This document shows positions 11,001 to 19,000 of a stretch of DNA of 64,000 nucleotides, piece after piece. The DNA is taken from contig JAPFFF010000014.1 of NCBI GenBank assembly GCA_039105265.1, positions 3,472,001 through 3,536,000 on the forward strand. The letters run 5' to 3'. Below the pieces are notes generated by a model. That model had not been told where the DNA came from and made no database searches. It worked only from the letters and a program-made list of their open reading frames with translations. The stretch is from Tritrichomonas musculus. Taxonomy: Eukaryota; Parabasalia; Tritrichomonadida; Tritrichomonadidae. Made by a program: the position numbers and the translations under genes. The number at the start of each line of letters is the position of its first letter. Position 1 is the first letter of the stretch.

Positions 11001-13554
11001 AAGTATTGCTGATGATCGAAAAATTAAATTAGATTTGAAACTAGAAAACACTGAAGATTTGTTGGATTATACTAAAAATGCAATAACAATCGTTGTTGAT
11101 TATATTGCACGTAATAAGATTAAATTGAGTTATAAAACATTCAAAAATTTGACTGAACATTATTTGAATCAAAAACGTGGAGCTGGTGCAACTAGTTTCT
11201 GTTCTTTTGAAGATGATGAAAATGAGAATATTGAGCATGATGAGGGTGATCTTTATTTGAGGTTTTGTTTGAATAATTTGAGGACAATTTGGGGTCCTTA
11301 TTGTACATCTTTAATAGAAGATGATCCAAGCAAACTTCTAGACTTTTTATTGAAATCTAAAAAAATTAAGAAGAGAGAAGTTATTTCTTTGTTATGTCTG
11401 GTTCATAAAGAAAATATTCAATTCGATCTTCAATCATTATATAAATTGTCCGTTAATCTTCTTCTTCCTTCTGATTCATCAAAAGAAGCCCAAAATGGAG
11501 AATTACTTGGAACAGGAATTAAACAAATATCAATCTCAAGGTATCGTATTTTATTACTATTTTTAGCAGTCATTATTCAACAGATTCACTTTTATTTCAG
11601 GAAGACTAACTTTTTGAATCCTTCTTCAATTGTCACACTTGAATTTGCACACAAATTTATTCAGCAAATTTCACCTGATTTTGAACGTCTTCCAGTTGAA
11701 ATTCTTTCTTATTTGTTCCTCATTTTGGCACAAACAATACCTATTGATAATGACTGTGTCTTGTTCATTTGGAGGCTCTTCATGCTTTGTAGTTGCACAC
11801 AGCCAGGTGCTGTTACTTTTTCAACAACGCAAGTTTTGATGACAAGTTACAGCACAGCCGTATCTACTAACATTCCAAGTAGATCGACTCCTTATGGACA
11901 TCTTCATCAGATTTTAATTGGACTGTCAAGCAACACTCGACTTGTTGGGAAAAATTACGTCTTTGGCTTGGCTGATATAATTTTGCCTTGTCTTCAATCA
12001 AAGCTTCCTAGTCGAATCATGACTGGTCTTCGTCTTGTCGAGCAAACGTGTCTCTCTGTGGCGCCGAGTGCAATGAGCTATTTCATTCAAAAGGCAATCG
12101 AAGTTGTCATCAAAAAGTATCGTTACATTCTTTATTATTTGCCAACAACTTCCGAGCAAGTTTACAGGACTTTCATGTCTTTCTTATTGAAGAAAAATGC
12201 TGCTGCTCAACAACAATTTTTCTTCCATTATTTGCCCGATTTCACCTTTATTTCACCTCACTCTGGCGGTTTCAATATTTCTATTGCATTTTATCCGGCC
12301 GTTTTCAGTTTGATAACGCCTGCTAATTGCGATAATTTCGCGAAAATATACCAGTACATTTGTGAGACTTTGTTCAAGTTCCCTTTGGGCTTCACTTACG
12401 CATTGAAGAGCCTCATCCAGTACATGAAGAAGCTCGGCGAGGATGAAAGAGAATCTGTCTTGGTCGACCAGTTTGTGAATTGGCTCAAAATTGTGAAGGA
12501 CGCAAAGAACAGGTCTTCATCATACAGCGAGTTCAACCCTGAGAAAGAGAATATAAAACTCTTTAAAACTAGAAGCGAGTGCAACCAGATTGAGCCTCCT
12601 CCAATTCAGCAAGCAACGACACAGACACATCCTCACAAGGAAGAGAAAAAGAGAATCAAAGTGTCAACTTCATCTTCATCTCTTCATGATCTAGAGAAGC
12701 AGTCATCACAAAGGCCATCAACGCCAATCGCCAAGAAGCCAAAGGCAAAAGGATTCTCGATTCTCTCTCTCTGGGGCAAGAAGAAAGATGAAAAACAGCC
12801 AGACGCAAAAGAAGAAGCTAAGAAAGATGAAACTAAAAAGAATGAAGCTAAATCAGAAGATAATGTTATTACTAATGAGATTGACAATGAAAATGCTGCT
12901 GTTGAAGATGTGAATGCAGTTAAGGATATTGAAGTCGACATGGAAAACATTTCAAACGAGAATAACGTTGAAAACGTCGGTGAGACAGAAAACGAGACAG
13001 AAGGCAGCGAGTCATTCAACAGCAGCACAGAGCCTCTTCAGAGCAGCAGTGTGAATTTGACAGCAACGGCTTCATCGTCGTCGTCAGGCACAGGTGACAA
13101 TCAGCACCCGAAGCCAAAGAAGCGGCCAAGAAGGATCTCAAATATAACCAAGACTTATTTGACCTCTTTTCACCAGTTCTATTTCGGTTACACTTTCTGT
13201 ACTAACTACAAATTGACTAAGCAAGTTGGCGAGTGGATTGACACCTGCCTGATTTTCATGTCGCCAAGCAAGACTTTCTCAATCCTCGTCTTCAATCTCA
13301 TCAGAAACATCAAGTTCGGAGTCGTTTATCCGAATATTTTGAAGCTCTTCATCGAAAACAGAGACGACGAGGAGTTGAACGAAATGTTCGATGGAATTAT
13401 CGACCTGCCAAGATGTGAGTGCCACAAGGTTGCGCTGAAGCTGTTTAAGACGTGTGATAGATATAAAGAAATGATTGATTTGGCTTCTTTCGACCAGGAC
13501 TGTGATGAGTCAAATAAAATTATTGAGGAGCTCAAATGTTACCTTAGAGCTTGA
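8056..13554 (+). CDS. Large protein of unknown function, probable alpha-solenoid
   Basis: 1832 residues from an ATG at 8056 to TGA. I do not recognise the family. Residues about 1-1500 are mostly amphipathic helix-like sequence with many Leu/Ile and few Gly/Pro, in the style of HEAT/ARM-type scaffolds. Several acidic or Asn-rich insertions interrupt it (about residues 300-340, 915-950 and 1050-1065). Residues about 1520-1695 are charged, Lys/Glu/Ser-rich and probably disordered, including KKRIKV and a KPKKRPRR cluster. A compact ~140-residue helical segment with five Cys residues forms the C-terminus. No signal peptide or membrane segment is seen. Codon use in the last 1.5 kb is visibly more GC-rich than the middle. 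A diverged copy of part of the disordered region lies at 21661-21870. A scaffold role is a guess from shape alone. Confidence 0.8.
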   Translation: MTSIEKDSFYQSIVEALKPTTSNQDLNRTLYNFQNQINAFIFTRYTLNDVPEIFRSIWKLLLSAAGNSSSTTRLASYRAAGAFLTRVTPYYPDKIHESFSDVTLMATIDVKSSAIIASSFAFISKYIATPFMKKFINQTPVFHHFSSNDPVFSEHLPTIISNLGHLGNDWLKNLLQFFLEKIDESTTASRYLIKAVTAIVGHNPRFFIRHIIDWMKTSSKENLKKKDDENDLEIDKKYISLFTFFISGHQKSIEDVDLYCFAKSASLLLNSNPNLTDIDSSFQMLSTPSNSFRVVVNDNNSTDDNSNKSIKITVIKTNLKLEDNSTVVDDENEKVEITIETEKLIRRPSFYMINLPLESLKPSPDDSNLVLGAKFKSISQYYTGQRIRQIDNEDRTLEVFDIYEPYLKRDYNETRSSALQGLALCINKFIEKVPSEKLKTPLQQILLAETISWFHSFDILRIIRNIQDYRLFIDKLGVDLFVLLLKQLIGFCFCDHESLSNESTLVLSDIVTMANLDIIVQAIHDKTDFFDSSSLKHSVSTMSAIIEKVNKIVCERKNIEYDDTFTLDNTDLYQKAYNRIPSIDFYSTQLIEASPLYFDNLVCLSEILHFFSIYKAKDMNKFKTVLNAAIFIILSTVEVISGQTVIVPDTLIQFINSAKYSNKSVVDPNNSPLISSPLSASASSSEIPRTSLQASSTLSDAARESLDSFKLIVQQDIFHKNIDIITESFSSNDYKSFIMPMKSALLCCFLYISPYDGFFLANVSHQLFPILCSKYYNNKWISFEENQHNKVLANIPRFLRYINDLHIHAEWCKICLKKIDIATTDDNYLTIVDFLAEIALNYFKTTIGTDPYLAAIFCQFLYGIHYGNASTVIQKYFDQVYKNTGDKKFFIKIAELYPESVELWPTSFEGITINPKETNEKKDEENDEKNKITLDELISKSKEIELNGIKIENIYKIENDQIQQLFEEIVKRDNLILLKQILSIADDRKIKLDLKLENTEDLLDYTKNAITIVVDYIARNKIKLSYKTFKNLTEHYLNQKRGAGATSFCSFEDDENENIEHDEGDLYLRFCLNNLRTIWGPYCTSLIEDDPSKLLDFLLKSKKIKKREVISLLCLVHKENIQFDLQSLYKLSVNLLLPSDSSKEAQNGELLGTGIKQISISRYRILLLFLAVIIQQIHFYFRKTNFLNPSSIVTLEFAHKFIQQISPDFERLPVEILSYLFLILAQTIPIDNDCVLFIWRLFMLCSCTQPGAVTFSTTQVLMTSYSTAVSTNIPSRSTPYGHLHQILIGLSSNTRLVGKNYVFGLADIILPCLQSKLPSRIMTGLRLVEQTCLSVAPSAMSYFIQKAIEVVIKKYRYILYYLPTTSEQVYRTFMSFLLKKNAAAQQQFFFHYLPDFTFISPHSGGFNISIAFYPAVFSLITPANCDNFAKIYQYICETLFKFPLGFTYALKSLIQYMKKLGEDERESVLVDQFVNWLKIVKDAKNRSSSYSEFNPEKENIKLFKTRSECNQIEPPPIQQATTQTHPHKEEKKRIKVSTSSSSLHDLEKQSSQRPSTPIAKKPKAKGFSILSLWGKKKDEKQPDAKEEAKKDETKKNEAKSEDNVITNEIDNENAAVEDVNAVKDIEVDMENISNENNVENVGETENETEGSESFNSSTEPLQSSSVNLTATASSSSSGTGDNQHPKPKKRPRRISNITKTYLTSFHQFYFGYTFCTNYKLTKQVGEWIDTCLIFMSPSKTFSILVFNLIRNIKFGVVYPNILKLFIENRDDEELNEMFDGIIDLPRCECHKVALKLFKTCDRYKEMIDLASFDQDCDESNKIIEELKCYLRA

Positions 13555-13709
13555 CTTTCTTTTGTTTTTTTTTTTTTGTTTTTTGTTTTTTAAAATTCAA
13601 TTGGACTTAAATATATATATATATATAAAATCTTTTTAATCATTCTATACGATGATGAGCTTATTAAAAGCAAGAAAATAGCATCAGTCTGATTCACTTT
13701 TGATTCTTT

Positions 13710-13714
<5 letters not shown>

Positions 13715-13746
<32 letters not shown>
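13715..13746. repeat. Homopolymer T run (~32 nt)
   Basis: An uninterrupted T tract about 160 bp downstream of the 8056 gene's stop codon. Its length is likely variable and prone to sequencing error. Confidence 0.9.
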
Positions 13747-13750
<4 letters not shown>

Positions 13751-14173
13751 GGTATGATACAAGGGTAATATTGACCTTAACTGCCACATGCATTTACGAT
13801 TACTATACCCCTATTTAATAAATAAAATTTGATTTAGCAGAATCTCTCTGTTACTTTGGGGTATTATCAGAAAATTTAATTTGTAAACTATTCAAAATAT
13901 TATATTTTGTATTATGAATATCTCATTGTTTAATTTATGTATTTCGTTTAATATATTTTTTTAATACTATATATCTTTTATATTTAATTTATTTATAATT
14001 TTTTTATTATATTTATTTTTACTAAAATTCGAAATAGAAAGACAGTAGGCATGTTATTTTTGATAATCGGTATCAGAATTGGCACTTCTATAAGCTTGAT
14101 AATTGATTATCAGATTGTAAGCCTGATGTCGATATCTCAGGGAATAGATAATTAAATCTGAAATGTTATGTGA

Positions 14174-14235
14174 TATATATTTGCCAAAATTATACAATAT
14201 TAGATGATATATATTTTAATTTTGGCAAATATATA
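14174..14235. repeat. Perfect 19-bp inverted repeat (hairpin)
   Basis: Arms at 14174-14192 and 14217-14235 are exact reverse complements (core TTGCCAAAATTA / TAATTTTGGCAA) with a 24-nt AT-rich loop. It may be a small hairpin element or a structured transcript end. No protein is encoded. Confidence 0.7.
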
Positions 14236-14375
14236 CGATGCTGCGATAACAGATAATAATTAAAAAATATTGTGAATTTCAATCATTTTTCAATGCTAAA
14301 TAATATCACACTAATACATACAACCTGTATTTAATTTGCTGCATTAAGAGTTTGAACTATAAGAAAACTTAGATT

Positions 14376-14843
14376 TAGACTTGTTATTTTGAGAATCGAT
14401 ATCAAACACGTCACTTTTTTTCATCTGATACTCGATTATCAGTTTAAAAATCTGATATCGAGATTATCGATTATTAAGATATCAGATATGAAATGTGATA
14501 TGAAAATAATTGTAAACTTGATATCAATTACCGAGATCTCGAGATCTCAAACAAATTTATCTTTTTTTATAATTGGTATTTGTGATTTTATTATATCTAA
14601 AAATAAATAATATAATGCATTGATGTTTATTTTAAGATTAAAATCAAAAAATACATTCTTTTTTTTTATGAAATATTTGAGAATGAATTACGATCATATA
14701 TTTATCAAAAAGTTTAATTGAAAATTCTGATATCAAAAGCTGAGAAAAAAAATTCTCAATCTCGAGAATCTATGCATATTTATGTATCGATATCAAAAAG
14801 TCAATCAATTATCGATCTCGAGAATCGGAGAATAACAAGTCTA
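14376..14843. mobile_element. MITE, 468 bp, 13-bp TIRs, 8-bp TSD CTTAGATT
   Basis: The ends are exact 13-bp inverted repeats, TAGACTTGTTATT at 14376-14388 and AATAACAAGTCTA at 14831-14843. The 8-bp sequence CTTAGATT lies directly outside both ends (14368-14375 and 14844-14851), as expected for a target-site duplication. The inside is non-coding and rich in near-palindromic GATATC and CTCGAG-type words. Duplications of 8 bp are typical of hAT-, P- and Merlin-type transposases; which one moved it cannot be told from the sequence. Confidence 0.85.
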
Positions 14844-14946
14844 CTTAGATTGATATTCATTTTTATATATTCAATAAACAAATATAATAGAGATACCAAA
14901 TTAATGAATTTCATTTCCAATTTTGAGATTAAAAATAACGAAAAAA

Positions 14947-15431
14947 CTAGGGTTGACTATCCAGTGAAATGACTGTCCTCACCTTCACTTTTTCTTAAAA
15001 ATACGTTATTTTGGTCACTTTTTTTGGACAGAAAATCGTTATTTTCATCTATATTTGGTCGGAAAATACTCAAAATTTGAAAGAGCCGTCTTCTAACAAA
15101 AATGATGGATAGTTTTTTCTTTTGTTAATTAATCAAAATGTTTTAAAGAAAGCACCTGATTTTTAAAATAAAATGGAGAGAAAAAAACGTTGATCAATAT
15201 TTTGAAAGCAATTAAATGAGTATTATCAAATATTGAAAAACAATAAAAATTTTAATTGGATAAAAATCCAAAATTTTCTAATTCAAATCAAAACAAATAT
15301 CAATTCAAAAATTGAGGGGCTGTCCACAATTGAATTGGCTGTCCAAATATGGACAGATTTGGACTGGTGTAAAAAAATACGTTGCTTTTTGGACAGTCTC
15401 CTTTGAAAAAGTTGTGGACAGTCAACCCTAT
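14947..15431. mobile_element. MITE, ~485 bp, ~16-bp TIRs, 8-bp TSD CGAAAAAA
   Basis: Terminal inverted repeats TAGGGTTGACTATCCA (14948-14963) and TGGACAGTCAACCCTA (15415-15430) differ at one base. CGAAAAAA occurs just outside at 14939-14946 and 15432-15439, leaving one unpaired base at each end. GGACAG/CTGTCC words recur inside, and a TACGTT[AG][TC]TTTT motif occurs near both ends (15002 and 15378). It is non-coding and inserted ~95 bp from the 14376 MITE. Confidence 0.8.
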
Positions 15432-15828
15432 CGAAAAAATATCTCACTCTTTCAGATTTTTGATTTTTATAAAAAACTGCTTAAAATATATATGAAAGAA
15501 TAAAATTTGCATTATTTTTAAATTAAAAAAACTGAGTTATAAATTATAATTTTACAAGAGAAAATGTTTTTTTTTATTTTATTTATTTGTAAAAGTTTAA
15601 TATCATGATTCTCAAGCCTACTTTGCATGTTGTTCAAAACATTTTTGATGCAATTTTTAAATGATATATAATTATATTATTTGAATAATGATGTAACAAA
15701 TCAATTGAATACATTGATAAGAGATTATATTGATTAAAAAATAAAAGAATCTAATGAAATATTTTTTAATAGTCTTAATATTTAGTTGAAATAGTTTTTC
15801 TGAGCATTTTATATTAGCTTATACTTAT

Positions 15829-15993
15829 TTGAATTAAACTGAATGACAATTGAATGATAATTTTTTTTAATGATTCTTCTCAATTTTTAATATAACAGTC
15901 AAATGATTAGATTCAATTATCATAGATCATTTCAAAATTTCAAATAAAAATTATATTTTCTAAGCAATTCAATTGTCATTCAGTTTAATTCAA
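15829..15993. repeat. Perfect 27-bp inverted repeat upstream of the Cys-rich gene
   Basis: Arms at 15829-15855 and 15967-15993 are exact reverse complements (core ACTGAATGACAATTGAAT), separated by 111 bp of AT-rich DNA. The right arm ends 36 bp before the ATG at 16030, so it overlaps or abuts the promoter. It could be a short hairpin MITE or a regulatory repeat. No target-site duplication was found. Confidence 0.8.
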
Positions 15994-16029
15994 TAAAGAT
16001 CATTTTTCAAAAAAGCATAGCTAATAAAA

Positions 16030-19000
16030 ATGCTCATTGTAACTTTACTCATACTTAGTATAAAAGCCATTTTGATACCACATGATGAAACTGATTCCAA
16101 CTGTCAGGAATTCTCTTCCGAAAATAATTCCACTTGTCTAAAATGCAAGGAAGGATATGGCTTTAAAAATACAGAAGGTAGCGATGAAAAGACTTGTGAA
16201 CCTTGTTCAATCGAACATTGCAAAGATTGCTATGATAATTATGTCGAATGTAAAGGTTGTCTTCCGCAGTATGGAATATCTCAATCTGGATCTTGCACAG
16301 ATTGTCCCTCAGGATGTAAAGAGTGCTCCAGCAGTGTTGATTACTGTACAGAATGTGAACCAGAATATGGCCTTGTAGATTATAATACTACCCAAAAGTG
16401 CGAGCCATGTCCAACTGGTTGTAACGAAACCATTGAAAACAACACCAAATGTATAAGTGCAAAAGATGGTTATTATATAGAAATCGTAGATGGCAAATTA
16501 ACTGGTAATATTTTAGAATGCGATTATAATTGTCAAAAATGTTACGGACAGGCAGATAATTGTAGTTTATGCAAACCTGGTCATGGCCAGGAAACAAAAG
16601 ATGCATCATATGGAAAATGCGTCAACTGTTATCAGTATGTTTGCAAAGAATGCTATGATAATTATAGGTATTGCACTGTTTGTGGAGATGGTTATGGTTT
16701 AAGAATCGATGACAACCAAAATACTGGTGATTGCGAATTATGCACAATAAGCAATTGCATCAGCTGCTCTTTAAACTACAAGACTTGTCAAGAATGTAAG
16801 GAAGGATACGGGATTCAAATGAGAGGATACGGTATATATGCATGCGCATCTTGCGCTGATCCAAATTGCAAAAATTGTGGAAAAGACTTTAATCAATGCA
16901 CAATTTGTAAAGAAAAGTATAGCCTTGAAAATGGCCAATGCGTTAAATGTCCAGATAACTGTAAAGAGTGCTCAGAGTATAATTCAACTATTTGTGATAG
17001 TTGCGATGAAGGTTATGCATTAATTGAAGGCAAATGCGTCCAATGTCCATCAAACTGCAAGAAATGTGATAATGCAAATTCTTGCAAAACATGTCTTCCA
17101 GGATTTGGCTTTATTTATGAAAATAATGTAAGAACCAGTAAATGCGGCCCATGTAGTGATCATTGTGCAGATTGCGAAAGGAATAATACTTACTGTAGAA
17201 TATGTGAAAAAGGCTATGGAAAGATCATAGACGAAAATGGCCAAAGCACAGGAAAATGTGGAAAATGCCAGGTTGGTTGCCGTGAATGTGGTGACAATTC
17301 ATCGTATTGTGAATATTGCGAATATTATGACTACGGTCCAGTTATTGGAAGCAATGGAGAAAGAACTGGCCAATGTGCAAAATGCCCTGAATTTTGCGCT
17401 TATTGCTCAAAAGATGCAACGAGATGTGAAACGTGTGCCGCTGGTGCCGGAAAAGTTTTAGATCAGAATAAAAAAGACACTGGAAAATGCGCCATTTGCC
17501 CAGGTGACTGTGAATGTGACGACGATGCAACGAGATGTCAATGCAAGTCTGGATATGGAAACGTTTTAGATGAAAATGGACATTCAACAGGTCTTTGTGC
17601 CAGGTGCCTTGGAGAATGCATTTCATGCACAGATAACTATAAAGTATGTAAATCATGCTATGGTGGATATGGTCCCGTATTAGATAAAAGTGGTGAAAAA
17701 ACAGGAATTTGTTCAAAATGTCCCGACGGTTGCAGATCTTGTGATGATGATCATACAAAATGCGATATATGTGGCAGACCCTATGATTTTGTCATATTGG
17801 GATTTGAAGTAGGCACAAATGGTGAATTAACAGGTGGCTGTGGCAAGTGTCCATTAAATTGCGAAGAATGTGAAAACACTACATATTGTACCGAATGCAA
17901 ATTTAGATTTACTATGGTTACTGACAAAACAGGTGAATCTACAGGAAGATGTGTAGCATGTCCTGAAAATTGCAATAAATGCAGTGATCCTAACTTTTGT
18001 GATGAATGCGATGATAGATATGGTTTTGTCATTGGTGAAGATGGTAAACCAACTGGAAAATGTACAGATTGCCCTGAAAACTGCCGGTTTTGCACTAATT
18101 TAACTAATTGTGATGAATGTGAAAATGGATATGGTTTAGTTTTAGGAGAAGATGGCAAACTAACAGGAAAATGTTCCAAATGCCCAAATGATTGCTCTCA
18201 ATGCACATACTCTAATGTTTGTACTAGATGTGATTCTGGTTATGGGCTAGATGAAAAAGGCGATTTTGTTAAATGTTCAAAGTGCCCTGATAATTGTTAT
18301 TCTTGTTCACAAAATGTAAGCTTTTGTGATTATTGCCGTAGTAATAATTATGATAGTTCTAAATACTTCGGAATGATCCTTAATGAAGATGGAACATCGA
18401 CTGGAAGATGCAGTGAATGCGGCCAAAATTGTGAAGATTGTTTTACTAATAGTAAAGTGTGCAAAACTTGCAAAGCCGGATATGGTCCAGTCATAGAAAA
18501 TGGAAAGTACACCAGTAACTGTGCCAAATGTGATGATAGTTGTCTTCAATGCAATGAAGATAGTACAAAATGCAGTGAATGCCCAAGTGGATCAGGCTTA
18601 AAAGAAGTTAATGGAAAACTTATTTGTGCTCCTTGCCCAGACAATTGTAAATCTTGTTCTTATGCTTCAGAATGTTCAGTTTGTAAATCCGGTTACTATA
18701 AAGCAACTGATGGTAAATGTGCAAAATGTCTTGAAAATTGTGAGTTCTGCAAAAATGGAACAGGATGTAGTAGATGTCACCCTGGCTTTGGAATTGATCA
18801 AGAAAATAAAAATATACTATCGTCCAAATGTATTAAATGCAAAGCTAGCAATTGCATATCATGCACTGACGATGCAGCAAAATGTGAACAATGTGAGTCA
18901 GGTTATGGACTTAATGAATTGCATGACCAATGTGTTAAATGTCCAGATAACTGCATTAGCTGTTCATATGATAATAAATTGTGCTCTATTTGTAAAGATG

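Larger units (their letters stand above)
13555..16029. other. 2.5-kb intergenic region with MITEs and hairpins
   Basis: There is no supportable gene here. It contains a (T)32 run at about 13715-13746, a hairpin at 14174-14235, two separate MITEs (14376-14843 and 14947-15431), and a perfect 27-bp inverted repeat (15829-15993) just upstream of the Cys-rich gene. The sequence at 14050-14075 resembles the end of the 14376 MITE and may be a remnant of a relative. Confidence 0.6.

Noticed and set aside
12684-13028. 114-codon Ser/Phe-rich frame on the minus strand
   Set aside because: Antisense of the charged, Ser-rich region of the 8056 gene.
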